Assembly (NCBI RefSeq): GCF_040807025.1
Contig: NC_090956.1
Span: 4,886,517-4,950,516, forward strand
Direction of reading: 5' to 3'
Length of the DNA stretch: 64,000 nt
Source: Struthio camelus
Lineage: Eukaryota; Chordata; Aves; Struthioniformes; Struthionidae
Shown: positions 54,021 to 64,000 of the stretch, piece by piece
Layout: each line of letters begins with the position of its first letter
Position numbering within the stretch: the stretch's first letter is position 1
Notes under the pieces: generated by a model
What the model was told of the DNA's origin: nothing
The model's database searches: none
The model's input: the letters and a program-made list of their open reading frames with translations, nothing else
Made by a program: the position numbers and the translations under genes

Positions 54021-57000
54021 GGAGATAATGCGGCATAGTCGCGTTTAACCTGCTGGTGACCTGGTCTTAAGTCATTGTGGCTGAAAATAGACCGTGTTCC
54101 CTCCAGGGCATGGCTAATGGCTCTGGGAAAGCTGGGATCTCGCTTTGAAGACTGACTTAATTGCTGCTGGCAGGCACTTGGTGCAGGTGATGTGGGGACG
54201 GGCGCCCGTGCCATCCCGCCATCACCTCCCCCACCGAGCGCCTGCAGCTTTCTGGCCCTGGCAGCCAAGAGTAACGAGCTCTTTTATAACGAGGGAGCGG
54301 GCCGAAGGAGCGGGGACGGTAGCTCAGGGCCGGCGCGTGGGTGTCGCTGGGTTAATTGCACAGGCAGGGCTCTGGGAGCCCAGGCGTCCTGGAGGGAGCA
54401 GGGGCTTGTTTGTGTGTGTTACGTCTTTGTGCTGATTTTGTGTGAGTTTAAAAAAAAAAAACCAACAACAACAGCAACCCAGGGTGGGCTAAATTTCCGT
54501 GCTGAGGAAGGAGGGGAAGCACCAGGAACGAACGCGTTCGCTGGCGCCCGCACGGCGCCCGTCCGTGGAGCCGGGCTGCTGGAGGAGTGGGCATGGCAGG
54601 CGTTGCTTTGGGGGGGAAACGCTGGAGAAGAGATCGGGAACTGGAGAGCTCAGCTACTGCTGGCTGACGACGTGCAGGTTGTCTTGGCGGGCGGTGCCCT
54701 CACGCTTGTGTTGCGCGAGCAAGTGCTCTGTCTTTGGGAGATGAGCTTTGGTCACCTAGCATATAAGTGGCGTGAACGCTAGCAGGACCTAGGGTGCATC
54801 TGTGATGCTGAGGAGGCCAGGGCTTCCAAACGGTTGGACCACCGCTGTTCGCTTACGGGGCTGTTTTCAGGCATGTAAAGCATAGAGCGAGTTGCAAGTA
54901 TAACGTGCTTCATCGCTCTGTCGCTCCTCTTCCAGCTGAAAGCCAAATTGCAATGCACATGCTCCTGCTAAGCAGCAAAATGGTGTTGCCTGGAGAAGAA
55001 GCCACAAGTATTGCATTCGTAAGGGTTAAATTCTATAATTATGCCCTAGTAGCCCCTTTGAGCATCTGCAAAGTCCTGCTCTCCCTTTGAAGCCTTGCCT
55101 TCATGGTATGCACAGCAGGGTCCGTCGTTAAAGGATCCACGTGAATCGAAACGGAGAACTTCTCTGCAGCGTGAGTTGGGCTGCTAGCTTGGCAGTGCCC
55201 TCAAAGTCCTCCCGAAACTTTGAGAATTGGCTTGCGTTGGGGAGGAAAAGAATTGAATTGATGCACTCTCCCAGGGCGTTTCCTGGGAGCAGTGGGAGCT
55301 GGGGAACAGAGCGGATGGAGATGGCTATGATTATTTTTTCTGATTCCCCTGGAAATGCCTGCTAGCATGAGCCTGGCCGCCTATGCAGAGAGAATGATGA
55401 ACGGGTTAGAGTGGGTTTCGGTACCGTAGAAAGTCACGCTGAAGGCTGGATCAGTGCAAAGACATTGTGGCATCGTCCTGGAAAATCAGAAGAGCAAGCC
55501 TGGACTAAAATCTAGCAGCTAGGTCCTGAGTTCTTGGGGATTTTGAAGAACAGTCTGACAATGAGATTTCTTTTCTAACTTCCATACAGCATCTCACTGC
55601 ATCTGGAGCTGAAGAGTGCAATGAGTTTTCTCCTTGCTATTTGAGGAAGACTTTGCAGTTGTGCAAAGAGAGCCTCGAGGTCTCGATAGAAACCCGTTGG
55701 GGTGTCAGATTTATTTATGCCAGCGTAAAAGGAGAGACATGAGCTGGGTTTGGGACTGGGGGCACAGCGGAGATGCTTCTGCTCCAACAGTGAGCAGTGA
55801 AACGGGGGCATTGAGACTGATTTGCCTGTTTTCAAGATTCAGGATTAAAATGGGATGCATGGGACCTGATGGGCTCTTGTCTCAGGCTGTGCAAACTCTC
55901 CATGGCGATGCCTGGTGTACCGAGGTCCGAACGGCCCCGGCTGGGGGGAAGGATGGAGACCTGTCGGGGAAGCCGCGAGGAGTAGGGGGAGTCTCAAGGG
56001 TCCCAGGGGATGGTTTCCATCCTCTCCCCTCTAGAGCTTCGTGTGACCTCTAGGTGGAAAAGCTGCCTTCTGCTAGGGGGATTCGTGTCCCCCTGGGGCG
56101 ACTTTCTCGCTGCGCCCGGCTGTTTCCTGGAGTTGTCTGAGAGCTGGGGAGACTTTGCAGGAAATTGTCGGGGTGTCCCAGCCATGGCCTTCTCCTGTGG
56201 CCCCAAGTCCCGAAGTGCTGGTGGACCTTGGATTGCGTTTGATCCGTTGGGTTTTGCAGCTGGGGAACAGAGACACACGCTGAGTCTGCAGGAAGCCGAG
56301 GGCAGACCTGGGAGGCAAACACAGGATCCCTGGGCGCTTGCGGCCACTTCTTCCCTTGTCCTCCTCCTCGATGTCTCTGGGGTGTTGGGGTGGTTGCAGT
56401 TCCCCCAGCCGTGGTCGCACTCCTGGATGAGGAGAAGGTGGGCGTCCGGGTGCACAGGGATGGTTTTTTCCCCGTCGATCCCGGGATCCCCCCGCTTCTC
56501 CTGCACGTGCCCTGCCCTTCCGTGTGTTTTGGCTGTCGGGTGAGCGGTGATTCACCGCAGGGGTAGGACAGCAGCAAAATCACGGCACGGCCTTCAGCCC
56601 GGGGTAAAGGCTGCGGGAGGGCACACGGAAACCGGGCAGCCCCGCTCCCCGGCGAGCGTGCCTGGTGTGCCTGCGCCGACGCGGCTGCGAGCGATAGTAA
56701 ACATTGAGCAAGAGCCACTTAAAAATAAAACAGCCTGGACACAGATTCCCACGTGTAATAAAATGAAATTAAAAGAAACAATAGAGGTCTGTGCTGAGCT
56801 GAGGGCTTGCCTTGGCTTTTAAGGTGGTGGTTTTGCAGCGACGGGAAAACAGTGCAAGGACATTTGAGACAGCAAAGACTGTGACAGTGGACCCCCCCCC
56901 CCAAAACGCAGCTTACGTCTGCTGGGACTGTCTCAGAGGTCTCCGGGGCCCGCAGGAGATTAAACAGGGAGTTAAGCTGATACGGCTCTCTGTGTGCCGG

Positions 57001-60000
57001 GGATGAGATTGAAGGCCTGCAGGGGACATCCAGCATCAAGGCTGTAAATTAAGCCTGAAAGCAACTGCCAGCCCCGTGCAAGGGGTGGGAACGCGGCAGG
57101 GTGAGGTTTCGGGGTGGGGGGGCCGCTGGCCCCTTGCAGTTGCAGCCGCCGCGAGAGCAGCTCGGGGGCCGGAGCGGGGGGGACGGGGACCGGCCGCCGC
57201 CGCTGTGGCTCAGGTGCACCTGATCCCGCTCGGGGGGGCTCGGGTTTCACGCGGCCGTGTTCGGGGGCTCGCGTTGCTGTTGTCTCGTGTATGGCACCGA
57301 GTCAAAACGGCTCCGGTGCCTCGGGTGTCACTGGAGCTGCCCTGGCAGACAGGGGAGGAGGTGGCAAAGATTTGCAGCGTCAGCACTGCCCGGCTCCCAG
57401 CTGTCCGGAGCCGTAAGCGGGCGCGGGAGCAACGCATCGACGGGCTCTGCCGCTGGTGCCCGCTGCGCTGGGCGGCAGAGCAGCCCTGCAGGGCTGTCCG
57501 TCCGGGTACTCGCTGTGCTTGGATCCCCCCCCTCCCTCCGCCAGGAAAAGGGGACTTTAGCGGACGTAAGCGTTTATCCAGCTGTGTGTGTCCTGGACCG
57601 ATGTCCTATTTGGCAGCGTGCGCGGCGCTCCGGGCCGGACTGGGGAAGAGGTGACGGTGCTGCGGGCCAAGGGCGGGCCGAGCGGCGGGAGAGAGCGCGG
57701 CTGCAGCCGGAGCTGCGGACCTCCCCCGGCGCCCAGCGCTGAAAACATCCAGCAGAAGCAAACCCCAGCCCGCACCTTTGTTTCCCCTGAAACCGCCTCG
57801 AGAGCCGCAGAGGTGCTCCGTGCGCTGCCCCTCGCCGTGCCCATCCGTCCCGAGCCAGGCGGGGATGGGGACGGATGGACATGCTGGCGGTTGGTAATAT
57901 TTCATAAGCGGCAGAAACCCCAACGGCGGAGAGTTACTTAACCTCTTCCACGGCGCTGGAGGCCGCAGGTTTTCCGGTGACGGGGCTGCGGTGCAGAGGC
58001 TCGTGCACGGGGCTGCTCATCGGCGTGCGCCATGCGGCCGGCTTTGCGCGTGGCCGCCTGCCCGCCCGGGACGCCGCGTCCCGCTGCCTGACTCCTTGCA
58101 GGGGGACAGCAGGGACCGGGGAGCCATCGCTGGACGCGAGCAGAGGCGAATGCAGCCGGGATGCTGATGCTGCCGGGTGGTTTGGAAAGCGGTGCACGGG
58201 CACCCGCCATCCGCCTTCACCGCCTGTTCCCCGCACGCGCGGGGCAATGTTTGCTGGCGGCTTTCTCCTCCGCGGGAGTTTCGGGCAAGCCGCGGCCGGG
58301 CTGAGCACGTGTGGCCCGTTTCCCTTCCGCCTCTCCCGGAGCCGCCTCCAGACGTTTGCTGTGCGGTTTGTGCGGTTGCTGCTATCTCGACTCCCCGGCG
58401 GTCACATCCCCTCTCGGCGGTGAGTCACCCAGCCGTGCCTCTCCCCGCTGCCGTTTCGGAGAGCTGAGCGGCGATGAAGATGTTTTCAGCCGGGCTGGCA
58501 CATCTGCACCCGCCAAGTTCCTCTAGTAACAGCCCTTAAGTGTTTTATGTCCCAGTCGCCCGCTCCCGTGTGAAGCAGGTAACGTTTTACGGCGGGGGAC
58601 GCCGAGGCAGCAGGTGCCGGAAAGACCCTGTCGCTTCGCCCCGACTTTCCTGGAGGCTCTCCAGGATGGGCTAGCGGGCGAGCGACATCTCCGCGTCCCC
58701 TGAAGCTGCGGTGCTTTGGATCGCGTGCGCCCACGAAGGCAAGGAGCACGCTCAAAGCTTGTGCCGGCGATGCTTTTTGGCGGGCGGACGCGTGCTTTTG
58801 GCGTGGCGCGGTCGGGAAAGGGGGGACGCAGCTGGTCTCGGCTGCCGGCGCTGGCGCCTCGGTGCCAGCCCGCCTCCGGGCGAGCAGCCGGCTCGAGGAG
58901 CGTGGCTCAGCCTGCTGGGACCTGTCGGCGCGTCCTTGGGAAAAAAGGATCTTGCGCTGGTTCAGCAAACGCTCTGACCCCGGGCAGATGGAGGTGGTTG
59001 CGGTTTCCCCCTTTCCCCTCCCTTTCCCCTGGCAGGAGCCCATGGTTGGGGTGAGCTGTACGTTGCTCACTGCGGTAGAGTTTCTCCCCTTGGCATCGCT
59101 TTCTGGCTCGCAGATCCAAGGAGGAAGCGACTTGCCTGCGGCCGCCTCCTGCAAATGGAGCTACTTAGCGTGTAAAGGAGCAGTTCCCCCTCCGGGCCCG
59201 CTCGCGGGAGCAGGGCGGCAGGTTTTGGGCTGCGTGCGAGGCTTACGCCATCCCGTGAGCTCTGGGGCTGTATGGAGGAAGGGATGCTCTCATGTTGCTT
59301 TTGGGCTGGGTTTACATCCCGGGTTCATCCCTAGCAAGGCTCTGCCCCTATTTCCCTCCTCCCTGCCCCAGCACCGGCTCCTGGGACGCGCTGCCCAGGC
59401 AGCTTCTCCCTCTGGGCGCTTAGCAGGGAAGAAGGGTGTCGTGGGTAAACCCAAGGCTGGAGTTTGGGTGATCTGGGCTCTCGTTCAGCTTTTGCTGCTG
59501 GTCGGCTGGGTGATACGGGCAAGCCCTTGCACCTGCCTCAGTGCCTCAGTTTCCCCAGCTGCAAAGCAGAGCGCAGGCTCCTTTGGATGCGCTTTGAGAT
59601 CCCGTGCTGGGTTTATGCTTCCCTCCGGAGCAGCGCTGCTCCCGTGGGTCGCCTTCCCCTCGGCGGCTGGAGGCGCTGGGCAGGACTGCCCCCAGCTCCG
59701 TCCTGGGTGGCTTCAGGGCTCATCTGGTGGCATTGGAGAGGGGTGGATGGAAACCTGCTCAGTAGCCTCTCCAGTGCACCCTGAGCATCCTGCCAGCCTG
59801 CTGCATCCCCCGGCTCTGTCCTCTCCAGCGTGTGTTGTCCTTGCATAGGATAAGACGCAGAAGACGGGGATTTGCCCCAGTAGGACCAGGAACGTAACTG
59901 GTACCCAGAACATCATTGTGGATACTGGTAGCTTAAGCTGTGTGCAGGCATCTTGGTGCTGGACAGCAGGGCTGGGTCATCTCTTGTTCCCAGGGCTCAG

Positions 60001-61000
60001 CACGTGGCTTCGTGTCCCCTTGGGGCCGTTGTGCACAAGCAGGGACTCCCGTTCCCGGGGAAATGTGTCGCTCCTGGTTTCCAGGCGCTGGCTTGTTGCC
60101 AGAGCAGCTGCGGCAAAGCAGCGCGGTGGAGGCGGCGTGGCCAAGGCCAAGGTGCTTCGGAGGGGAGCCGCTCACAGCTAAGCCGGGGTAAATCCGTCTG
60201 TGGACGCTTCCCAGCTCGCTCCAGCCCTGGAACGAGAAAAAGTATTTGCCGTCCACGGAGCAAACGCTCCCGTGCGAAGGTTTTGGGGCTAAAGAGGCGA
60301 GGTGCGACTGTGCGGGCATGCCCGGCGTCTTTGCAGCACCGTGCACGAGATTAGATAGTGAGTCTCACCCGCTGGAAACGAGCTCCGCTTTGAACTTTGT
60401 GGAGATGACAGCTCCCACGGTCCTGCTGCAAAGAGGGTCCGCGTGCAGGTGACTGCCGCCGGGGATCGGCTGTGCGCGGCGCGCGCGGGAAGCGAACCCC
60501 TCCCCGAGCCAGACGGGCGGTGGAATTGAGCCAGGAGCTGCGCGGAGCACCGAGTCGGTGAAACACATGTGCCGGGATGCAAATATGTACGCGGAAGAGA
60601 TCCCGGCTGTCTAAATAATGTGAAATATTGACTAGCTCTCGCAGATGGTGCTCCACGTGCAGCGTCGCGGACTGAACTTCTCTGTCTCCTGCTGGGTTTT
60701 GGTGTGGTTTTTTTTATGGGTCCAGTTGGATGCTGGACTCTCCACAAACTCGCTGTTGCTTGGTTGCTTTCAGCGAGGTGGTTGAATTTGGGGAAGTTTT
60801 GCTATTATTGGGGTCCGAGGGCAAGGCGGAAGGGAGAGGGGTTGCAGAGGGCTTGCCTGGTTCCTCCACGCTCTCCTGCTGGCTTTTACTCAGTTTTTAA
60901 GCGATGACACAAACTGGGAAGCTGATTCTCACTGGGCATGTTGCAGAGCCGAGCGCGGTGTTTGGGTTTGTAATATTGCCCGGGTGCCATTTGGTGGCAG
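54021..61000. other. distal part of TNRC18 intron 2
   Basis: Intermediate to GC-rich unique sequence. AT-rich patches occur at 54,905-55,090, 56,690-56,810 (with AATAAA-like words) and 60,585-60,640. No recognisable exon. A short C run is at 56,893-56,902. Confidence 0.45.
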
Positions 61001-61745
61001 TGTTGCAGAGGAATTGCTATCCGTAGCCAAGAGCTGGTTTTATTACCGTTATTATTATGATTATATTCACTGACAAAATGCTGCTGATGTTTATTTGCAC
61101 GAGGACGTAGCTGGGGGGCTCGCTCCCAGACGAGGCCCCGGTGCCCTGGACGTAAGCCAGACCGCTGGCAGCAGGGCCTTGGGGACACGCTGCTTTGGTG
61201 TCAGCTGGCGGGTGGGCAGCAGGTTTTCTCCTCTTGTTTCACCTCCTCCTGGATAAGCTGCTGTTTTTGGATGCGTTAAACTTGCTTTTTGCAAGCTGTT
61301 TTGGACGACGCTTTTGCGCTTGCCCGAAAGCTGCTCCGCGGTGCTGGGCTGCTGGAGCTGGGCCGGGCTGTGTCGGCAAAGCTGTGCTGGGAAGAGGCTC
61401 TTACCGCTGCTCGGGAAGCGTCCTGGGGAGCGCCCTCGCCTGCAGAGCGCTGTGCCCGCGATAAAATAGCTTATCAGCCCCGTTGTTTAGTCTTTTTACC
61501 CACAGATTTACGGCTCGGCCCAGAAAGCAGCGAGCTGGACCCGCAGCCGGCGCGGCGGGGGCGCAAGGGGCGAGCCGGGGCCCGAGCGATGCTGCGCGGC
61601 GCGCTCGCCGCCCACGTCCTCGCCGCTCCTGGCGCGCGGGGGACCGCCAGCCACAACAGTCTGCGCTCCCCCGGGGCTCGTTCCAGCGCGGCGTGCCGGT
61701 TCCGGCTGAAACATGTTTCCCTCTTCTGTTCCCGGCTCTCCGCAG

Positions 61746-61871
61746 GCTTCTCCCATCTGCCTAACGGGCTGTACCCGTCGTACATTCCCCTGAGCCACCT
61801 GGAGCCCCCCAGCGCCGGCAGTCCTCTCCTGGCCCAGCTGGGGCAGCACAGCCTCTTCGAGTCGCAGAAAG
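61746..61871 (+). CDS. TNRC18: TNRC18 exon 3
   Basis: A 126-base exon with phase 1 at both ends. It encodes residues 68-109: FSHLPNGLYPSYIPLSHLEP, then PSAGSPLLAQLGQ and ending ESQK. This is the conserved TNRC18 segment following the N-terminal Pro/Ala-rich region. The acceptor has a strong pyrimidine tract (TTTCCCTCTTCTGTTCCC) and CCGCAG; the donor is AAAG|GTCAGT. Splicing from exon 2 restores a Gly codon (G + GC) and keeps the frame. As I recall, mammalian TNRC18 has about 50 further residues between the exon 2 and exon 3 motifs, which are not represented in this join. Confidence 0.92.
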
Positions 61872-62476
61872 GTCAGTGCGGGCCCCCGCGCCGCCTCCCG
61901 GCCCCCGGCCCTCGTCCACCCCAGGGTGGTCTCTTCCGGAGACCGCGTGGCTGCTTGGAGCTGCCGGCTGCTGGGACATCGAGGGGAAAAGCGGGAACCC
62001 CTTGGGGTTGGCGTCCAGGGATGGTTCCTGGGAGGTCTGAGGATGCTGCTGGGTTGAAATGCAGCATGTACACCTGCCCCCACTCCCTAAAGAGTACTGC
62101 TCCTAGGACAGCCCTGAAGAGGGGTGGGGGGACCTGGAAAAGGTCTTAGCAGTGCCCTCGTCCTCCAGTTTTCTTCCTCTGCTGTTTGGGATGTGGCTGG
62201 GTTTTAGTGAGCCAGCCAGGTTCCCCCTTGATGCCCCTGCTTGCTGCTGCAGTAAAGTGCTCAGTGTGCATCAGAGATGGGGTTGTCCTGCGTCCCACCT
62301 GGACGTGCCTGCCTTGGTCTCCTCTGCCCTGGACCTCCCTGACCATGCTCCGTTTCACTGCTGAGACATCCAAAAAACCCGTTCCCTCCCAGTTTGCCAC
62401 CTCTTGCCTGTCTCCATGCAGTTTTTCCTGAGGCGGGTGGAGGCCCATGGTAATCTTGCTTGCTTTTGCTCTGCAG
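61872..62476 (+). other. TNRC18: TNRC18 intron 3
   Basis: A 605-base intron with donor GTCAGT and acceptor TTGCTTTTGCTCTGCAG. No repeat or small RNA recognised. Confidence 0.9.
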
Positions 62477-64000
62477 ATGGGTTCTACCTGTCTGGCCACG
62501 CGGGCCAGTCTGCTTTGCACCCTCAGCCTCCCCTCTCGAGGACTGCGGGCAACCACACGCCGAGCACTCTGCTGCGGGAGAAGGACCTTGGGCAACTGCA
62601 CAAGAGCTCGAAAGAAGGCCTGAAAGACCCTGGCGGGAAGGAGCGAGCATGCCGGAGCGACCTCTCCCTGCCCTTCACCAAGAAGGAGGGCAAGCCGAAG
62701 GAGGAGCCCCGGCCCCGCAGCGTGGTCGACCTCACCCAGGACACCAAGCCTGATGGCGAGCGGAAAACGAGCGTAGTGGAGAAGGCGGTGAAGGTCGGCG
62801 AGCGCCTCTCGCCGTTCCTGGCTGAGCACATGCCAAATCGGGGTGGGGGCAGCGGGGAACCAAAGTCCAAGAACCCACTGCAGAGCTCTTCCCTCAGTAA
62901 CTGCAACGGCGGCGGGGACCCCATGCTGAAGGTCCTGGGCGCCGAGCCCGACCGCTGTGCCAAGGACCCTGCTCGGCACGACGAGAACATGAGGCCTTCC
63001 GCGCACGCCCATGCAGAGCGGCTGAAGCGGGGCGAGCCGCTCCTGCCCTCCATGGGCGCTTTGCACGTCTCCTGCAGCTGCCCGTCCCCACACCCCTCGC
63101 AGCCGGGGAAGATGACACCCGCCACGACATTCCCTCCGCAGCCCGTCCATTCCAGCATGTACACCATCTTCCCGCCGGCCAAGGAGCTGGGGAGGGAGCA
63201 CAAAGTCATCGCCCCCACCTTCGTGCCTTCGGTCGAAGCCTACGATGAGAGGACCGGGCCCATCCAAATCGCCTCGCAGGCTCGCGACGCCAAGGCGAAG
63301 GACAAGGACCTTGGCAAGGTGGGGGTGCTGCAGTCGCCCACGGAGCGGTGCCTCGCGGATACCTCCCGCACACTCTTGTCCCAGGACTTTTCTTGCCACA
63401 GCGATGCCAAAAGGATGGAGGCTCTGAGGGAGAAGGGCTCGGTGATCAGGGCGAACTCCATGGCGCTGAAGAGACAGGTCGCTTCGGAGCCGTTTCTCAA
63501 CCGGCCGGGGCTGGGCTCTCCGGAGAGCAGGGAGTTCCTGGCCTCTAAGGACTTGCTGAAGCCGAATCCGGAGGCAGAGCATCGCCCCTGCGACCGGGAC
63601 CGATTCCAACGGTCCAGCTCCAAAGAAGCAGCAAAGGTCTATAGCACTTTGGACTCCTCCCGGCAGCACCTGGACCACAGCCAGCTGAAGCCGCCTGAGC
63701 AGAAGTGGAAGCCCTTTGAGATGGGCAACTTTGCCACCACACAGATGGCGGTGCTGGCTGCGCAGCACAACCATGTCAGCCGGGCAGAGGAGGAAGCCAA
63801 GAAGGTCTACCTTGACCCCAGTGGCTTGCCGCGGTCCTCAGTGGTGGGCTCGCGGGGCACTGCGGATGTCCTCCACCCCACCTCCCATGGTGAAGGGTCG
63901 GCCATGCAGAGCCTCATCAAGTACAGTGGCAGCTTTGCCAAGGAGACCACGTCCCGGCAGAGCTGTGGCAAGAAGAGCCCCTTTGGTGGCCTGGGCAACA
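62477..64000 (+). CDS. TNRC18: TNRC18 exon 4, 5' part (continues past window)
   Basis: A single open frame with no stop from the acceptor to the right edge adds residues 110-617. Splicing from exon 3 gives Asp-Gly-Phe-Tyr-Leu. Recognisable TNRC18 blocks in order: SVVDLTQD (about 191), ERLSPFLAE (218), EHKVIAPTFVPSVEAYDE (350) with GPIQIASQARDAKAKDKD, EQKWKPFEMGNFATTQMAVL (517), SRAEEEAKKVYLDP, SAMQSLIKYSGSF (584), and KKSPFGGLGN at the edge. The region is hydrophilic, Ser/Pro/Lys/Glu-rich and probably disordered; the coiled-coil, Tudor-like and BAH parts of the protein lie downstream. A large minus-strand frame across the same bases is a shadow of this exon. Confidence 0.95.

Larger units (their letters stand above)
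45953..61745 (+). other. TNRC18: TNRC18 intron 2 (15.8 kb)
   Basis: The donor is GTAAGG at 45,953 and the acceptor GGCTCTCCGCAG ends at 61,745. Mostly GC-rich unique sequence with scattered AT-rich islands, listed separately. A (GT)n run lies at about 46,243-46,261 and pyrimidine-rich tracts at 46,910-46,990 and 47,265-47,320. I searched by eye for the coding segment that, as I recall, precedes the GFSHLP motif in mammalian TNRC18 and did not find it here. No other coding exon recognised. Confidence 0.85.

Noticed and set aside
54905-55087. 60-codon frame in an AT-rich patch of intron 2 as an extra TNRC18 exon
   Set aside because: No similarity to TNRC18 and no good splice-site pair; its composition fits unique non-coding DNA.
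62146-63774. 542-codon minus-strand frame
   Set aside because: It is antisense to TNRC18 exon 4, whose plus-strand translation is clearly the known protein; the minus frame is a shadow.

Overview
This is vertebrate nuclear DNA. It holds the 3' end of one gene and the 5' part of the next, both on the + strand. The last exon of FBXL18 (F-box and leucine-rich repeat protein 18) ends at position 252. The promoter, first exons and start of the very large exon 4 of TNRC18 (trinucleotide-repeat-containing 18) occupy about 43.8-64 kb and run off the right edge. Both were identified by translating the sequence and recognising the vertebrate proteins. The gene pair, order and orientation match the human 7p22.1 neighbourhood. 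The small spacing (about 44 kb), dense CpG islands, long G and C runs and lack of any recognisable L1 or Alu-like repeat suggest a bird, probably a GC-rich microchromosome. A crocodilian or turtle cannot be excluded. Nothing prokaryotic is present.

Layout. 1-410: end of FBXL18 (intron tail, terminal coding exon, short 3' UTR with a poly(A) signal). About 411-15,800: gene-poor DNA of moderate GC with few CpGs and some AT-rich patches (4.33-5.48 kb, 10.74-11.24 kb) that look like conserved regulatory elements. About 16.2-42.7 kb: GC- and CpG-rich intergenic DNA made of CpG-island-like blocks, interrupted by short AT-rich islands (27.6-28.0, 32.6-33.15, 36.74-37.2, 38.7-39.4, 40.8-40.98 kb), three minisatellites (26.9, 32.05 and 35.85 kb), TA and GT microsatellites and long homopurine/homopyrimidine tracts. 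About 42.7-46.4 kb: CpG-island promoter of TNRC18, with GC boxes, a CCAAT box, a 160-base pyrimidine tract, a probable non-coding exon 1 with its donor at 44,547/44,548, and exon 2 with the start codon at 45,751. 45,953-61,745: large intron 2. 61,746-61,871: exon 3. 62,477-64,000 and beyond: exon 4.

How it fits together. FBXL18 is a substrate receptor of an SCF ubiquitin ligase. TNRC18 is a nuclear chromatin protein whose C-terminal BAH domain (outside this window) reads H3K9me3 and helps silence retroelements. They are neighbours, not a pathway. The interval between them has no convincing protein-coding gene and most likely carries cis-regulatory DNA for TNRC18 or its neighbours. Many long open frames here (for example over 35.4-36.8 kb, and on the minus strand over 62.1-63.8 kb) are by-products of GC richness or tandem repeats. 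I found no undescribed multi-gene system. The points most worth checking are an apparently missing TNRC18 coding segment, two upstream ORFs in the TNRC18 leader, a CTCF-like site in intron 2, recurring homeodomain-type palindromes in AT-rich islands, and the 680-bp minisatellite. CpG-island and AT-island limits were judged by eye.
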